Of a stretch of 64,000 nt of DNA, positions 11,770 through 22,530 are shown piece after piece. A program made the position numbers and the translations under genes. The stretch comes from Neoarius graeffei. Its lineage: Eukaryota; Chordata; Actinopteri; Siluriformes; Ariidae. The notes beneath the pieces were generated by a model. That model had not been told where the DNA came from. It worked only from the letters and a program-made list of their open reading frames with translations, and did no database searches. How positions within the stretch are numbered: position 1 is the first letter of the stretch; each line of letters begins with the position of its first letter. The DNA lies in contig NC_083572.1 of assembly GCF_027579695.1 (NCBI RefSeq), positions 18,266,421-18,330,420 of the forward strand. Reading direction: 5' to 3'.

Positions 11770-11975
11770 CAAATACATTACATTACAGGCATTTAGCAGA
11801 TGCTTTTTTTTTTCTAGAGTAACGTACAACATACCCAGAGCAGCCTGGGAAGCGGTTGGGGTTAGGTGCCTTGCTCAAGGGCACTTCAGCCATTCCTACT
11901 GGTCCAGGGAATCAAATCAGCTACCTTTTTGGTCCCAAAGCTGCTTCTTTAACCATTAGGCCATGGCCATCATTA
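11770..11975 (-). repeat. Second tRNA-derived SINE family, copy 1
   Basis: Read on the minus strand, the head (GGCCTAATGGTTAAAGAAGC, then a B-box-like TGATTTGATTCCC) lies near 11970. The body contains CCTTGAGCAAGGCACCTAAC and the 3' end is TAAATGCCTGTAATGTAATG. This family differs from the main SINE. Its second copy is at 19241-19436. Confidence 0.8.
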
Positions 11976-12137
11976 TATAAATAAAATGAAGAGCATAAAG
12001 CTGAAAGTTAGCTGAAACCATATTTATGCACATGCAGGATAACAGGTAAAGACCGAGGTAAGTCTTGCCTTGAGGACAACATACAAAAATGTGTATTGTA
12101 TATACTAAATATAGTGATAAAGGGCCTCAACCACTTC

Positions 12138-12358
12138 CATCCATCCATTATGTGTAGCCGCTTATCCTGTCCTACAGGGTCATAGGAGCTGACTATGGGC
12201 AAGAGGTGGGGTAAACCCTAGACAAGCACCTGGAGGAAACCCATGCAGACAGCATGCAAACTCCACACAGAAAGGCCCTTGTCAGCTGCTGGGCTCAAAC
12301 CCAGGACCTTCTTGCTGTGAGACAACAGTGCTAATCACTACACCACTGTGCTACCCTG
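12138..12358 (-). repeat. tRNA-derived SINE with internal deletion
   Basis: A perfect 13-bp duplication CCTCAACCACTTC flanks it (12125-12137 and 12359-12371). The middle of the SINE, from the ACAAGTCGCC block to the GGAGGAAACC block, is deleted, leaving 221 bp with both ends intact. Confidence 0.9.
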
Positions 12359-12448
12359 CCTCAACCACTTCACAAAATCAAATAAATTGCAGAGCACCTT
12401 GGGACGTAGATACTGATAATGTCACAAATTTCTTTTTCAAAGGCAAAT

Positions 12449-12645
12449 GGCACGGTGTAGTGGTTAGCACTGTCGTCTCACAGCAAGAAGGTTCTGGGTT
12501 CGAGCCCAGTGGCCGACGGGAGCCTTTCTGTGTGGAGTTTGCATGTTCTTCCCGTGCTCACTGCTTCAGATGAGTTAAATACAGAAGAAACATTTCACTG
12601 TGCTTGAGTGTACGTGCGATAAATAAAGGCTTCTTGGCTTGTATA
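12449..12645 (+). repeat. SINE head joined to a different 3' tail
   Basis: The first 112 bases follow the main SINE from the A box through GTTTGCATGTTCTTCCCGTG. The sequence then switches to a tail reading CACTGTGCTTGAGTGT and ATAAATAAAGGCTTCTTGG, known as the 3' end of other fish SINEs. This looks like a natural chimeric subfamily, not a truncation. Confidence 0.7.
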
Positions 12646-12827
12646 CTGAAAATAATTGGGTGACCAAGTGTACCCATACATTAAAGTTTTAAATGAGCAC
12701 TAAACACAGGGAACTAGACCAGTTTAAAATAAAATGCAGCACAACCTCCTGCTCGCACATCTCAAATTAGGAGATACACGGGGTTTCCCTCAAGGGGCTA
12801 ACAAAACCAAGTGCAACTCAAAAATCC

Positions 12828-13196
12828 ATCTATCCATTCCATCCATTATCTGCAGCCGCTTATCCTGTTCTACAGGGTCGCAGGTAAGCTGGAGCCTATC
12901 CTAGCTGACTATGGGCGAGAGGCGGGGTACACCCTGGACAAGTCGCCAGGTCATCACAGGGCTGACACATAGACAACCATTCACACTCACACCTACAGTC
13001 AATTTAGAGCCACCAATTAGCCTAACCTGCATGCGTTTGGACTGTGGGGGAAACCGGAACACCTGGAGGAAACCCACGCAGATGGGGGGAGCATGCAAAC
13101 TCCACACAGAAAGGCCCTCGTCAGCCGCTGGGCTCGAACCTAGGGCCTTCTTGCTGTGAGGCGACAGTGCTAACCACTACACCAACATGCCGCCCC
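12828..13196 (-). repeat. Full-length tRNA-derived SINE
   Basis: Flanked by the 12-bp duplication ACTCAAAAATCC (12816-12827 and 13197-13208). The 3' end has the CCATTCCATCCATTATC tail seen in the older subfamily instead of the CATCTCATTATC tail of the younger copies. Confidence 0.92.
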
Positions 13197-13208
13197 ACTC
13201 AAAAATCC

Positions 13209-14551
13209 TTGTTATAATATTTTGAAAGTACTTGTTCAGACAACAAAAAATTTGCTGGAGAGACAAGTCTTTGTTAGTTGCAAATAACCGAGTTTTATTT
13301 CTGAGTCAGATCAATTTGAAAACTTTCATGAGACCAACAATTACTACAGTGTATATCTCACAAGGAACCTATGCAATACTGGACTCATTTTGTAGTGGAA
13401 AGCCTCAAATCATACCGAGAAAGCTTGAACTCATGCGGTAATAAGAGAAAAGAGCATTTGAATCCACTTCGTAGACTTCTTATGACTATGGTAGACATTA
13501 AGTAAAATGCCAAGCATTTTTTAATCTGTTAAAAAAAAATCACTAAATTAAATCTAAGATCTCATTTGCCAGTAATTATTTGGTGATATGTCTGTTATGC
13601 ACCTTCACCCTTGATGGAATCCAATTAGGTTAAGATGTACGTTCAGCTACTTTCTGCTTGTAAAAAACAGGCATTTAAAATAATCACTTTTCCCATTTGA
13701 TCAGAGATAAGGCCCAGAGCAGACCGAGCTTACAGAGGCAGTGAAGTAGGCAGAGCTGCGCCACAAGAATTTGATTAGTTTCAACAGCAATTAGATAAAA
13801 GGTCTTGATAAAATGAAGCACATGTTTTCCTAATCCTATGTAAACAATGTACTCATTTACCACAAAGGCCAGCAGATGGAATGTGTTATTTTGAGTGGCA
13901 TTGCATTTCTTTTCATTCATCCCTTTCATTTCGTTTCCTATATAAAAGCTCGGGTGCCTTAATTTATGTCTGAGGATGTAAACGTTGTCTATTTAAATTC
14001 TGAACACTTTTTGCCAATATAGACTATAATTTAGGAATAGACAGCCTTTCAGCTGAGATATGAACAAACATACCATAAAATGTCTGATTAAGAGACACAC
14101 CATAGTCAGGGTTTAAATCAGACTGTTATGCTTTTAAAGTAGTCATGAATAATTTACCAAATATTCACACTGTCTAAGTGTGCCTAGGAAGCATCTGTAG
14201 CTTAATGAGCTCTGGCTTAAAAAACATGCCTTTATGTATGGTGGATTAAGAAACTGCAAAACTTTTAAATGAAGGATCTAAAATCGCAAACACACTCTCA
14301 TCATATACACAGCCTTAGTAATTTACCAGGTTTATAGTTGCACCATGCTGGATTTTGATTTGAGTGTTACCAATTGGGCCAACTCAGTCTTTTCTGTGTA
14401 ATTAACATTCACATCTGGAAACATTTTCCTAATCAGGAAACATTTATCAGTGCAAATGTTCTGTCTGTAAAATCGTTTTATCAAGATGAACTGAGATTTA
14501 GCTCTTTCTTTATTGTCTGTAATAAAGGAAGCAGCTCCGTATGGTATGACG
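13209..14551. other. AT-rich intergenic stretch, no gene seen
   Basis: Short open frames lack similarity to known proteins and contain low-complexity AT-rich codons. No repeat with a partner in the window is found. Confidence 0.5.
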
Positions 14552-15275
14552 TAGGCAGGTAACAATATATCGTGTGACGATAAATCATGATACAAATTTA
14601 TGACAATTCGAATTGATGAAATAAAAAAATGAATTGCAATTATCAGGCTGCATAATCTCAGGTTTTTCCTAGCTGTAATTGCATTGTTTAGACAGCAGAG
14701 GGTAAAATAACATAAAATAACGTAAAATAGTGGGACTATAAATGACTTCACCTGAGGAGGAAGTAACACAGCTCTAATGCCACAAACACTCACAAAACAG
14801 ATTGAAAATGAGCTGTTGTGCGATTGACTACAAATAGATTTAACAAGAAATCAGAGCTCTCTTTTTACAGACTGCTAAAAGCTAAAGAATACAGAAGAAA
14901 GGGAGGTAAGTAGTTTTCTGTTTAAGCTGACTACAGTCTTCACAAAGGTTTGTAAAAGTTTATTAAGAAAAGGCCTATTTGTTATTAATGTTTTTCATTT
15001 TTAATAAAAGGAATATTGTAGTTAATAGGCTATTATATTTTACTCCAACCTTTACAAATGTGTGTAAATAATTACTGTTGGTTATTAAGAAAATGAAACA
15101 AGTTGGTTTTTTTAATTTAACAAAATAAATGTTTAAGTTGATAAAAATAAAAATAAAAATTGCATTTTTTAGTAATAAAATTTTAATTTACTTGATTTAA
15201 AAAATATTGTGGGAAAACTAAGCATGAACCCAATATCGTAAATTGAATCAAATCGTAAATTGAGTGAATCATTAC
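14552..15275 (+). mobile_element. THAP-bearing inverted-repeat element, copy A (right end lost)
   Basis: It begins with TAGGCAGGTAAC, the left end seen in the complete copy at 29559-33774. A diverged THAP-domain first exon is at about 14809-14905 ([17 protein letters not shown]) and ends at an intact splice donor (GGTAAGTAG at about 14904). It then follows copy B through the AT-rich body to GAATCATTAC at about 15275. There the terminal ATGCCTA is missing and the sequence runs directly into Tc1-like DNA. Confidence 0.75.
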
Positions 15276-17331
15276 AAAGCAAAAATGCTCCATTAAGATC
15301 TCATTAACTGCCCACTGACTGCACATCAACAAAGTTGGCATGTCATTAAATCAATAGGTATTAAATTGATAAAATGATGTGTAAAATGGTTCAAATTATG
15401 CTTCAGACTAAAGAGTGTTTCATTAGGTGTGACAGCTTTCCCTGACTTCAGGTCTGACTTTCAGGTGCATCATCAATATCATTTTGACAGAGGGGACAGG
15501 CACCCTCTTCTTCCACAGCCATGCCTTTGTAATGTGTGCAGAATGTGGTTTTGCACTGTCTTGTTGAAATCTCCCTGGAAAAGACGGCGTCTTGAAGGCA
15601 GCATATGTTGCTCCAAAATCTCAGTGTACTTTTCTGCATTAATGCTCCATCACAGAAGTGTAAGTTACCTTTGCCAAGGGCACTGACACAACCCCATACC
15701 ATGACAGACCCTGGTTTTTGGATTTGTTGCTGGTAACAGTCTGGATGATCCTTTTGCGGATGTAACTCTGTATTGTAGTGCTTGACATAAGTTTACCAAA
15801 GTAATCCCAAGCCCATGTGGTTATATCAGCTATAGATGAATGATGGGTCTTGATGCAGTGCTGTCTGAGGGATCGGAGATCACGGGTGTTCAACTTAGGC
15901 TTGCGCCCTTGCCCTTTACACACTGAAATTCCTCCAGGTTCCTTGAATCACCTAGTGATGTTATGCACTGTATCCTGTTAGTGATATTATGCACCTTCCT
16001 ATCTTCCTGTGAGGAACATTGTTTTTAAAGAGTTCAATAATTTTCTCATGAAGTTGTTGACAAACTGGAGATCCCCAGCCCATCTTTGCTCCTCAAAGAT
16101 TAGGCTTTTCCTGGATACTGATTTTGCACCAAATCTCACGATTTACAGTCACCTGTTGACATCACCTGCTTCACATCACATCACTATTTAAAGGTTCCGA
16201 CTGCAAAGTCGAATTATGGGCAAAATGTTCTATTTCTATTGCTGTTGGAGTTTTGAGATGTTTCGCTGCTGCACACACCATGTATCCTATGCGTGAATGT
16301 TTTGCCGAGGTAAAATGTGTCCCGCATTTTATGATTCCGGAACTTGCCAAAGCAAGTGAGCAACAATATCACATGATAACTGTGGGGCATGTTTGACCTA
16401 CTTTTAACCAAAACAAGTCAGCATGGGCAAACATTGCAGACTCAGCTCTCCCGCCAGCTAAAAGCCAGCGAAAAAGAAAAGGAAAGCCTGCCTAGTGAGT
16501 GCAACTGGAAGATAGAGCAAGGTTAGATGACATATTTTTTTGGACAGATACTGTAACTAAATCATTCTAACTAGTGCTTAGCTATCTTAGCTTTAGAATG
16601 CATGGGCTCTGCTCCACAGTAGTGAGTATGGAGTTATACACCTAATGTTTTGATCTTACAGAGAAAGAAACAAGAACACAAAAGCAGTAACAGAGAAAAT
16701 GTATATTCGTCTTTTCTTTCATGGATCTATTCGCGAACATCAACCACAAATTACATCCCTGCAACTCAAAACTCTCCGAGGTCGATGCAGAGTCACTTTC
16801 CATGTGTTGTCATCTTGGTGTGATGCAGGTCCATAGTTATGCTAATTAGTTAAAGTTCCTCATGTTTTTTAATTAGTTAAAGTTCCTCACGTGTTTCCAT
16901 AGGGCCATACTGTTTACCTCAAGAGGTAGGAAAACGGTCCCAAAACAGAGAAAAGTGACCCTCAGCAAATAAAAATAATCACATATCATCTGCACGATAT
17001 TTGTTCTTGCGAGACAAAGGAAAATGCCATGCACAATAAAAAATTTGAAAATATCAGATGACTTTGCAGTCAGCACCTTTAATTGTTTTACCTCGTTACT
17101 AGCCCAAAATTACCCCTCTCTTAGCTGAGTTTGGAATTTGTTGCAGGCCTGAAATGCAGGAATGGATGTATATTAACAAATGAAATGAAGTTGACCAGAA
17201 AAAAAACATGAAATATCTTGGGTTCATGCTGTCTGCAATGAAATACAAGTCAAATTAAATTTAGAAATCATTGTTTTCTTTTTTTTATTTCCATTTTCCA
17301 TACTGTCCTAAGCTTTTCTGATTTGGGGTTG
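15276..17331 (-). mobile_element. Tc1-like element, degenerate, interrupted
   Basis: The right end (TACAACCCCAAATCAGAA on the minus strand, at 17333-17316) matches the left end of the element at 43225. Minus-strand coding remnants read [17 protein letters not shown] (about 15905-15850), then [22 protein letters not shown] and [14 protein letters not shown] sequence (15720-15640) in shifted frames. These are pieces of a Tc1 transposase HTH and catalytic region. Stops and frameshifts are many. A TTAA-flanked element (16192-17078) is inserted between coding part and right end. The junction with the THAP element recurs in inverted order at 44580-45190. Confidence 0.75.
16192..17078. mobile_element. 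TTAA-flanked inverted-repeat element (piggyBac-like)
   Basis: The ends AGGTTCCGACTGCAAAGTC and, reverse-complemented at the right, AGGTGCTGACTGCAAAGTC are inverted repeats (two mismatches in 19). TTAA flanks both sides (16188-16191 and 17079-17082). A TTAA duplication is characteristic of the piggyBac superfamily. No transposase frame is present, so it is non-autonomous. Confidence 0.7.
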
Positions 17332-17344
17332 TAGCACAGTATAC

Positions 17345-17608
17345 AGTATCAAAAGTTTGGACACAGCTCCAGTTAAGTAGTGCGATTTCTTGCCTTCTTA
17401 ATGTGTTTGAGATCAAAAAATAAATAGTAAATAATAAAAATACAATAAATAGCTCAATTCCACAACTGGAGTAATCCGTATTATGTCAAGAACTGCTCAA
17501 CTAAGTAAAGAGAAACAACATCCATCATTACTTTCAGACATGAAGTGACTTTTAATTCATAAAAAACACTGAATTAGAAGGTGTGTCCAAACTTTTCACT
17601 GGTACTGT
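17345..17608. mobile_element. Small Tc1/mariner-type inverted-repeat element, copy 1
   Basis: The ends read CAGTATCAAAAGTTTGGACA and, at the right, GTGTCCAAACTTTTCACTGGTACTG, which are inverted repeats next to TA. The interior is AT-rich and non-coding. A second copy lies at 40203-40487. Confidence 0.8.
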
Positions 17609-17792
17609 ACATCATGATACATATTGTGTCATAGAAATGCCCCTGAGAATTGTGATATGATTTTTTTTCTCCCCATAAAGCCCAGCCCTGCTTGTGACAA
17701 AATAATCAGTTTCAGAAGTATTAGCACCCTCTGTAAAGATGAGTAAAAATGGTTATGAAAAATGTATTTGCGTTTACTTAGCTTAATCTCGT

Positions 17793-18153
17793 GTCATCTC
17801 ATTATCTCTAGCCGCTTTATCCTGTCCTACAGGGTTGCAGGCAAGCTGGAGCCTATCCAGCTGACTACGGGCGAAAGGTGGGGTACACCCTGGACAAGTC
17901 GCCAGGTCATCACAGGGCTGACACATAGACACAGACAACCATTCACACCTACGGTCAATTTAGAGTCACCAGTTAACCTAACCTGCATGTCTTTGGACTG
18001 TGGGGGAAACCAGAGCACCCGGAGGAAACCCACGCGGACACGGGGAGAACATGCAAACTCCGCACAGAAAGGCCCTCGCCGGCCACGGGGCTCGAACCTG
18101 GACCTTCTTGCTGTGAGGCGACAGCGCTAACCACTACACCACCGTGCCGCCCC
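17793..18153 (-). repeat. Full-length tRNA-derived SINE
   Basis: Flanked by the 14-bp perfect duplication TAGCTTAATCTCGT (17779-17792 and 18154-18167). The copy is close to consensus, suggesting a fairly recent insertion. Confidence 0.94.
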
Positions 18154-18167
18154 TAGCTTAATCTCGT

Positions 18168-18843
18168 ACTGTAAATATGAGAAATCTAACTTTTAATCTA
18201 ACCTATAATTCTTATTAACAAAATTCAATAAGAATTCTTATAAACAAACTGTAGGCTAATTGAAGCATAATTTCATTTATACATAACTGTTCTTTTGCTG
18301 GCTTTTATGTATGAAGCAACATAGAGGTTGCACATGCAGGATTATTTAATGCAGGGGTGCCAAGAACTGAATATCGGTTTTGTTAAAATCATACATTTTG
18401 AATTTCTTAGTATAAATGTACTTTTCAGTGTGAGATTAAACTAATTAACCATTGACATTTTTATAACCTTTTCTACCCGTCTTTACAGTGGGGTGCCAGT
18501 AATTCTGGAACCGACTGCATTTTTTTCCTCTGTAACTTTATCTGTCTCTCACACAGACACACGGAGACATTTTCATAATTAGCTCCTTGCAGATAAAGTT
18601 CAGGATATTGGCCTCCTGTGGAGAGGTAACGTGTTAATAAGTCTGGGGATTCGCACCATGAGATTATTTTAGTGCTGCAGAACTTTAGAGCACTTATTTT
18701 CACTTCTCAAAAATGTCTTACAAAGATTTTTCATTCGTCATCTGTTCTGCATCCAGTTTTTAGGAGAGTGGCATTTAAAATTAACTTAAAGAACATGTCT
18801 TATCTATTGGTCTACTGGGATATTTGTGCTTTGATTATGCAAT

Positions 18844-18877
<34 letters not shown>

Positions 18878-19240
18878 CTGATGAATCGTTAGCTAGTGAT
18901 ATTAGTCAGTAATCATCATGTGGTAGGTAAAAATGTTTGTATCACTGTTCTTTTTCACTTGTGACCACAACATAGTCTTCAAACAAATTTGAAGAAGGCT
19001 TAAGCTCCGCTCACAGTCATTAGAACAATAGTGTCATGTCATTTATCCCTGAAAAGCTTGTTTCCTGATATGTCAGTTTGTGTGTTATGATATAGATGTC
19101 ATTTTCCTGTATAAACCTTATGAAACCCCACAAACTAGAATGCAAACACATTAAATCATGATGTATTTGCTGCATTCGGGAAATGTTTGTTTACTCTAAT
19201 CCCTAATTAAAAGTATTTTTACAGATGAATTTTTCTCAAA
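18168..19240. other. Intergenic stretch, no gene seen
   Basis: Contains an (AAT)n microsatellite at 18846-18875. No coding or other repeat signal is recognised. Confidence 0.5.
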
Positions 19241-19436
19241 ATTACGTTACATTAATGACATTTAGCAGATGCTCTTATCCAGAGTGATGTACAACAAATC
19301 CAGAGCAGCCTGGGGAGCAGTTGGGGGTTAGGTGCCTTGCTCAATGGCACTTCAGCCACTCCTGCTGGTCTAGGGAATTGAACTGGTAACCATTTGGTCC
19401 CAAAGCTGCTTCTATAAACATTAGGCCATGGCTTCC
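19241..19436 (-). repeat. Second tRNA-derived SINE family, copy 2
   Basis: Same family as 11770-11975: CATTTAGCAGATGCTCTTATCC at the 3' side, GGTGCCTTGCTCAATGG in the body, and a head near 19436 read on the minus strand (GCCATGGCCTAATGTTTATAG). Confidence 0.8.
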
Positions 19437-19786
19437 CCAAAAAATGTTGATTATTGTTGGATTTATGCTGAATTACATATTAAAAATGGCGTAAAATAAC
19501 ATTTCATAAGTGTTTAACAGTTTTAATTAAACAAGAAAGAACTTGTCTTTAAAAGTCTCTTAAGCAGGAGATAAATAATTTAATATGAAAGTTTATTCAC
19601 TCAGACAGAGCTGTCTAGTATAAATGGACTAGCAGGGCTAAGCCCTTCCTCTCTTTAAAGGAAAAAATAGATTTAAAAAATCAAATTTTGACATCGATAT
19701 CATCTTATTTGCTGTTAACAAATTTGAATTTTGTATTTAAAAGTTTTAAGTTTGTGTATCCAAGAAAAGTAAAAATACACAAACAG

Positions 19787-19789
<3 letters not shown>

Positions 19790-19839
<50 letters not shown>

Positions 19840-19910
19840 TTCAATAGCGCCTTTCACAAAACCCAAAGTCGCTTTACAGTTATAAATAAATAAACTGTAT
19901 TTATTTATAT
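19790..19910. repeat. (TAA)n microsatellite followed by repeat tail
   Basis: About 15 TAA units (19791-19838) are followed by TAGCGCCTTTCACAAAACCC and GTCGCTTTACAGTTATAAA. This is a segment found next to such runs in many fish repeats. It is probably a degenerate retroelement 3' end. Confidence 0.65.
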
Positions 19911-20895
19911 AGAGGCTGGCTGGGGCTGATTTCTTTCCAGCTCAGACTGTAGATGTAGTTGAGAAGGCATGAACTAAAACATGTTTTTAAAACATGTTTA
20001 TTTGGGGGTAATATACGTGGCTGAGATGGATTACTTTCTCAATCTCATCTATTTAAAATGTTTTTGGAGAAACTAGACTAAGCCAACGTTGCCCAATCAA
20101 AGTACACATTACACGAAGGGACAAATTGCAGAACCAAGTTTTATACGGCTTGGGAAAAAAAAACCTGGCTAATGGCAAGTGAAGCTTTTCTGTTCACCAT
20201 GCTTACTATTCAAATGTTTTTGAAACACTTAATAAATAGCAATCACGAATGGTGCATATATTGCAAGTCTTTCAGTGAGTGAGTTCCCGTACTAAGACAT
20301 TCAGCCATAAAGGTTTCACAATATTAACACAGAGCTGGTAGATGATTGGTAGGTAGGTGAAGGTAGTAGAATTTTTTTTTTCGTTGTCCCATTGTAACCA
20401 GAATGTAAACAAGGTTATTAATTATTATTAATTACAGTATAACGGTGCAGTCCTGACACTCAGTTGTGTTCTGAGTCACATGCTTTGTAACACAGAGAGG
20501 CGACACAGTGAAAATATAAACAGCTTTATGAATAAAATTAAATACAGGAATGATGTTGGTAAGCTATTCACAATTAACAATGTCTGACTAATATTCTCAT
20601 TAAAAAAGCATTCATTTAAAGAAGGTTAATTTAATCAGATTAATGATTAAATGAGTAATTTACGGTACTTTACTTCCATAGTTTATCGCTGATAAATTTT
20701 TCCATCTCCTAGAAAAGTGCACCATGCAGTTCCATATTAGAAGACATATTCAACGTATGACGTTTTGACTTGAAATATGAAAGGGTATTAAGAGCCAAAA
20801 ATTCTTTTATGCAATGTTTAAGTAAGAGCTCCATCATTCGGAAAGCTGTGCATCATCCACCATCTGCATTCAGACACTTACATTTGTGCAACACA
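19911..20895. other. No gene or recognised repeat
   Basis: AT-rich single-copy-looking DNA between the repeat at 19790 and the proposed KCNJ3 3' UTR. Part of it could be a longer 3' UTR form. The sequence gives no direct sign of that. Confidence 0.4.
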
Positions 20896-21814
20896 TTTAT
20901 TCCAGTCTTTATAAACTCCGTAATTTGGCACATTCAGTTTTGGCCAGAAGTAGGTCTTAACGTATACTGAAATCGAAACATTAACATAACACATGTACAA
21001 GATTGTTCAGTCAAAATTAGCACGAAAATCCGAAGGATTATTGCTTCAGCTTTCAAACACAAAACCATAACAATGCCATTACAAGGTTAGAAGATATTTT
21101 TGAAAATATGTGCAAAACAAACACAATTTTATGCTCTAGACTCGTATCCAAAAAGCAGCGGTGAGTAAATACATCACGCATTAATGTGCCCTGTCACACA
21201 TCAAACAGAGAAACACAATCCTTAACAAAACATCATACAAGTTAAGGCTTATTCTTATTCTTTGAGATCATATGTTTTTGGTTATGAATAGATACTGAAC
21301 ATGCAATAGAATAAACATGAGCCTGAGGCAATTTGTTGGATACTAAAATGTCAGAAGTCAATTCATTTCTTGGAAGTGACCTGTTTATATTAAATAATAA
21401 TCTGTGTTATTGTGTAACAGATGGAGAACTTCGGATTGGACGTAAAGAGCGACAGCTAAATCAGGCATACAAGGAATAACTGACTTCTTGGACTTCTTAC
21501 CATAACTTGAGGAATAGAGACCATCAAGAACATTTGAATATTTATGCTGTGAAACGTTAAAAACATAATATTAAACATTTGATAAGAATAGTGAATCATT
21601 TGAAAGCTGTGGACTATGAGGTTAATAATGTTTCTTATGTTTATAAATAATGTGTTGGTTGTTATTTCATGCTCTTTGTGGAAAAAAAAAAACCATGCCA
21701 GATTGTGTTAAGCGATATTAGGTCAAAATTATATTCATATATAAATTGTTCCATATATAACATTATTGTCCAGTTTACAAAGGAGGTAAATGAAGTCCTG
21801 AAAGCGAGTCATGT
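20896..21814 (-). other. KCNJ3: Probable KCNJ3 3' UTR
   Basis: The sequence downstream of the stop at 21815-21817 is AT-rich and free of recognisable repeats. On the minus strand, the first canonical AATAAA I find after the stop lies at 20901-20896 and is a candidate polyadenylation signal. That would give a 3' UTR of about 0.9 kb. The boundary is inferred; alternative sites further left are possible. Confidence 0.4.
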
Positions 21815-22530
21815 TCATTTCAGACTTAACCCCGTGAATCTCTCTGAGTTCATCTTTCGCAGTTTGGGGGGCAGGTGCCCGTCCATTCGTCCTCCAATTC
21901 CGACCCCAACTCCTCCTATCCCTCCAGCCAGTCGCTGCAGCTTTGGTGGCAGGTCCGTCACTGATTGGCTGATAGGGTCAACTCCGCCCCCTATCAGACC
22001 TAACTTGGAAGGCAGCTTGTCCTCTACCGGGCTGAGCAGTGAGCTGATTGGTGGCAGCCTGTCGTCGGCTACACCAGGGGCCGAGCTGATTCGCTGAAGC
22101 TTGACAGGCAGCTCGCCCAGGTTGTATGTGATCTCGGAGCTCATGCGCATCAACTTGCGTGGCATGCCGTCCCTTCCTGTAAGCTTTTGCAACTTAGCCG
22201 GGAGCTTGGTACTGCCCAATGGGGCAGCCATGTTAATCGAGCCAGTTTCTGTATCGCTCTGAAGGGCTTCCAGACCGTCCACCGTGCTGCTGCCTTCGGT
22301 CAGGCCTCCTGTGCTGTGGCAGAGTGAGGGGGCGGTGAGTGGCGAGGACAGCAGCAAGCTTTCCTCCTGTTCTTTGACGCTGTGTGGAGGCGTGGGCACC
22401 TCGAACGTACCATGGAACTGTGAGTAGTCCACCTTGAAGAAGCCCTCCTCAAGAGAGATGACTGGGAAAAAGCGGTGACCCCAGAGGACCTCGTCCTCTG
22501 TGTATGATGTCCTTGCCTGGCAGGTCATGC
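21815..22530 (-). CDS. KCNJ3: KCNJ3 exon 3 (distal cytoplasmic domain and tail)
   Basis: It encodes residues 296-533. The acceptor is TTTCTGTCAG before GC at 22530, completing a Gly codon split after its first base. It starts [21 protein letters not shown], part of the Kir cytoplasmic immunoglobulin-like fold, and continues through [20 protein letters not shown]. From about residue 355 it is the GIRK1-specific tail. There an (L/M)PxKL motif recurs, beginning at residues 405, 418, 436, 468, 489 and 515. A glycine-rich stretch [12 protein letters not shown] lies at about 498-509. The tail ends NSERFT as in mammals but is extended by five residues (GLSLK) before TGA at 21817-21815. Confidence 0.96.

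Noticed and set aside
21669..22097. 142-codon plus-strand Pro/Ser-rich frame
   Set aside because: It is antisense to KCNJ3 exon 3 and its 3' UTR, and mirrors the Gly- and Leu-rich tail coding.
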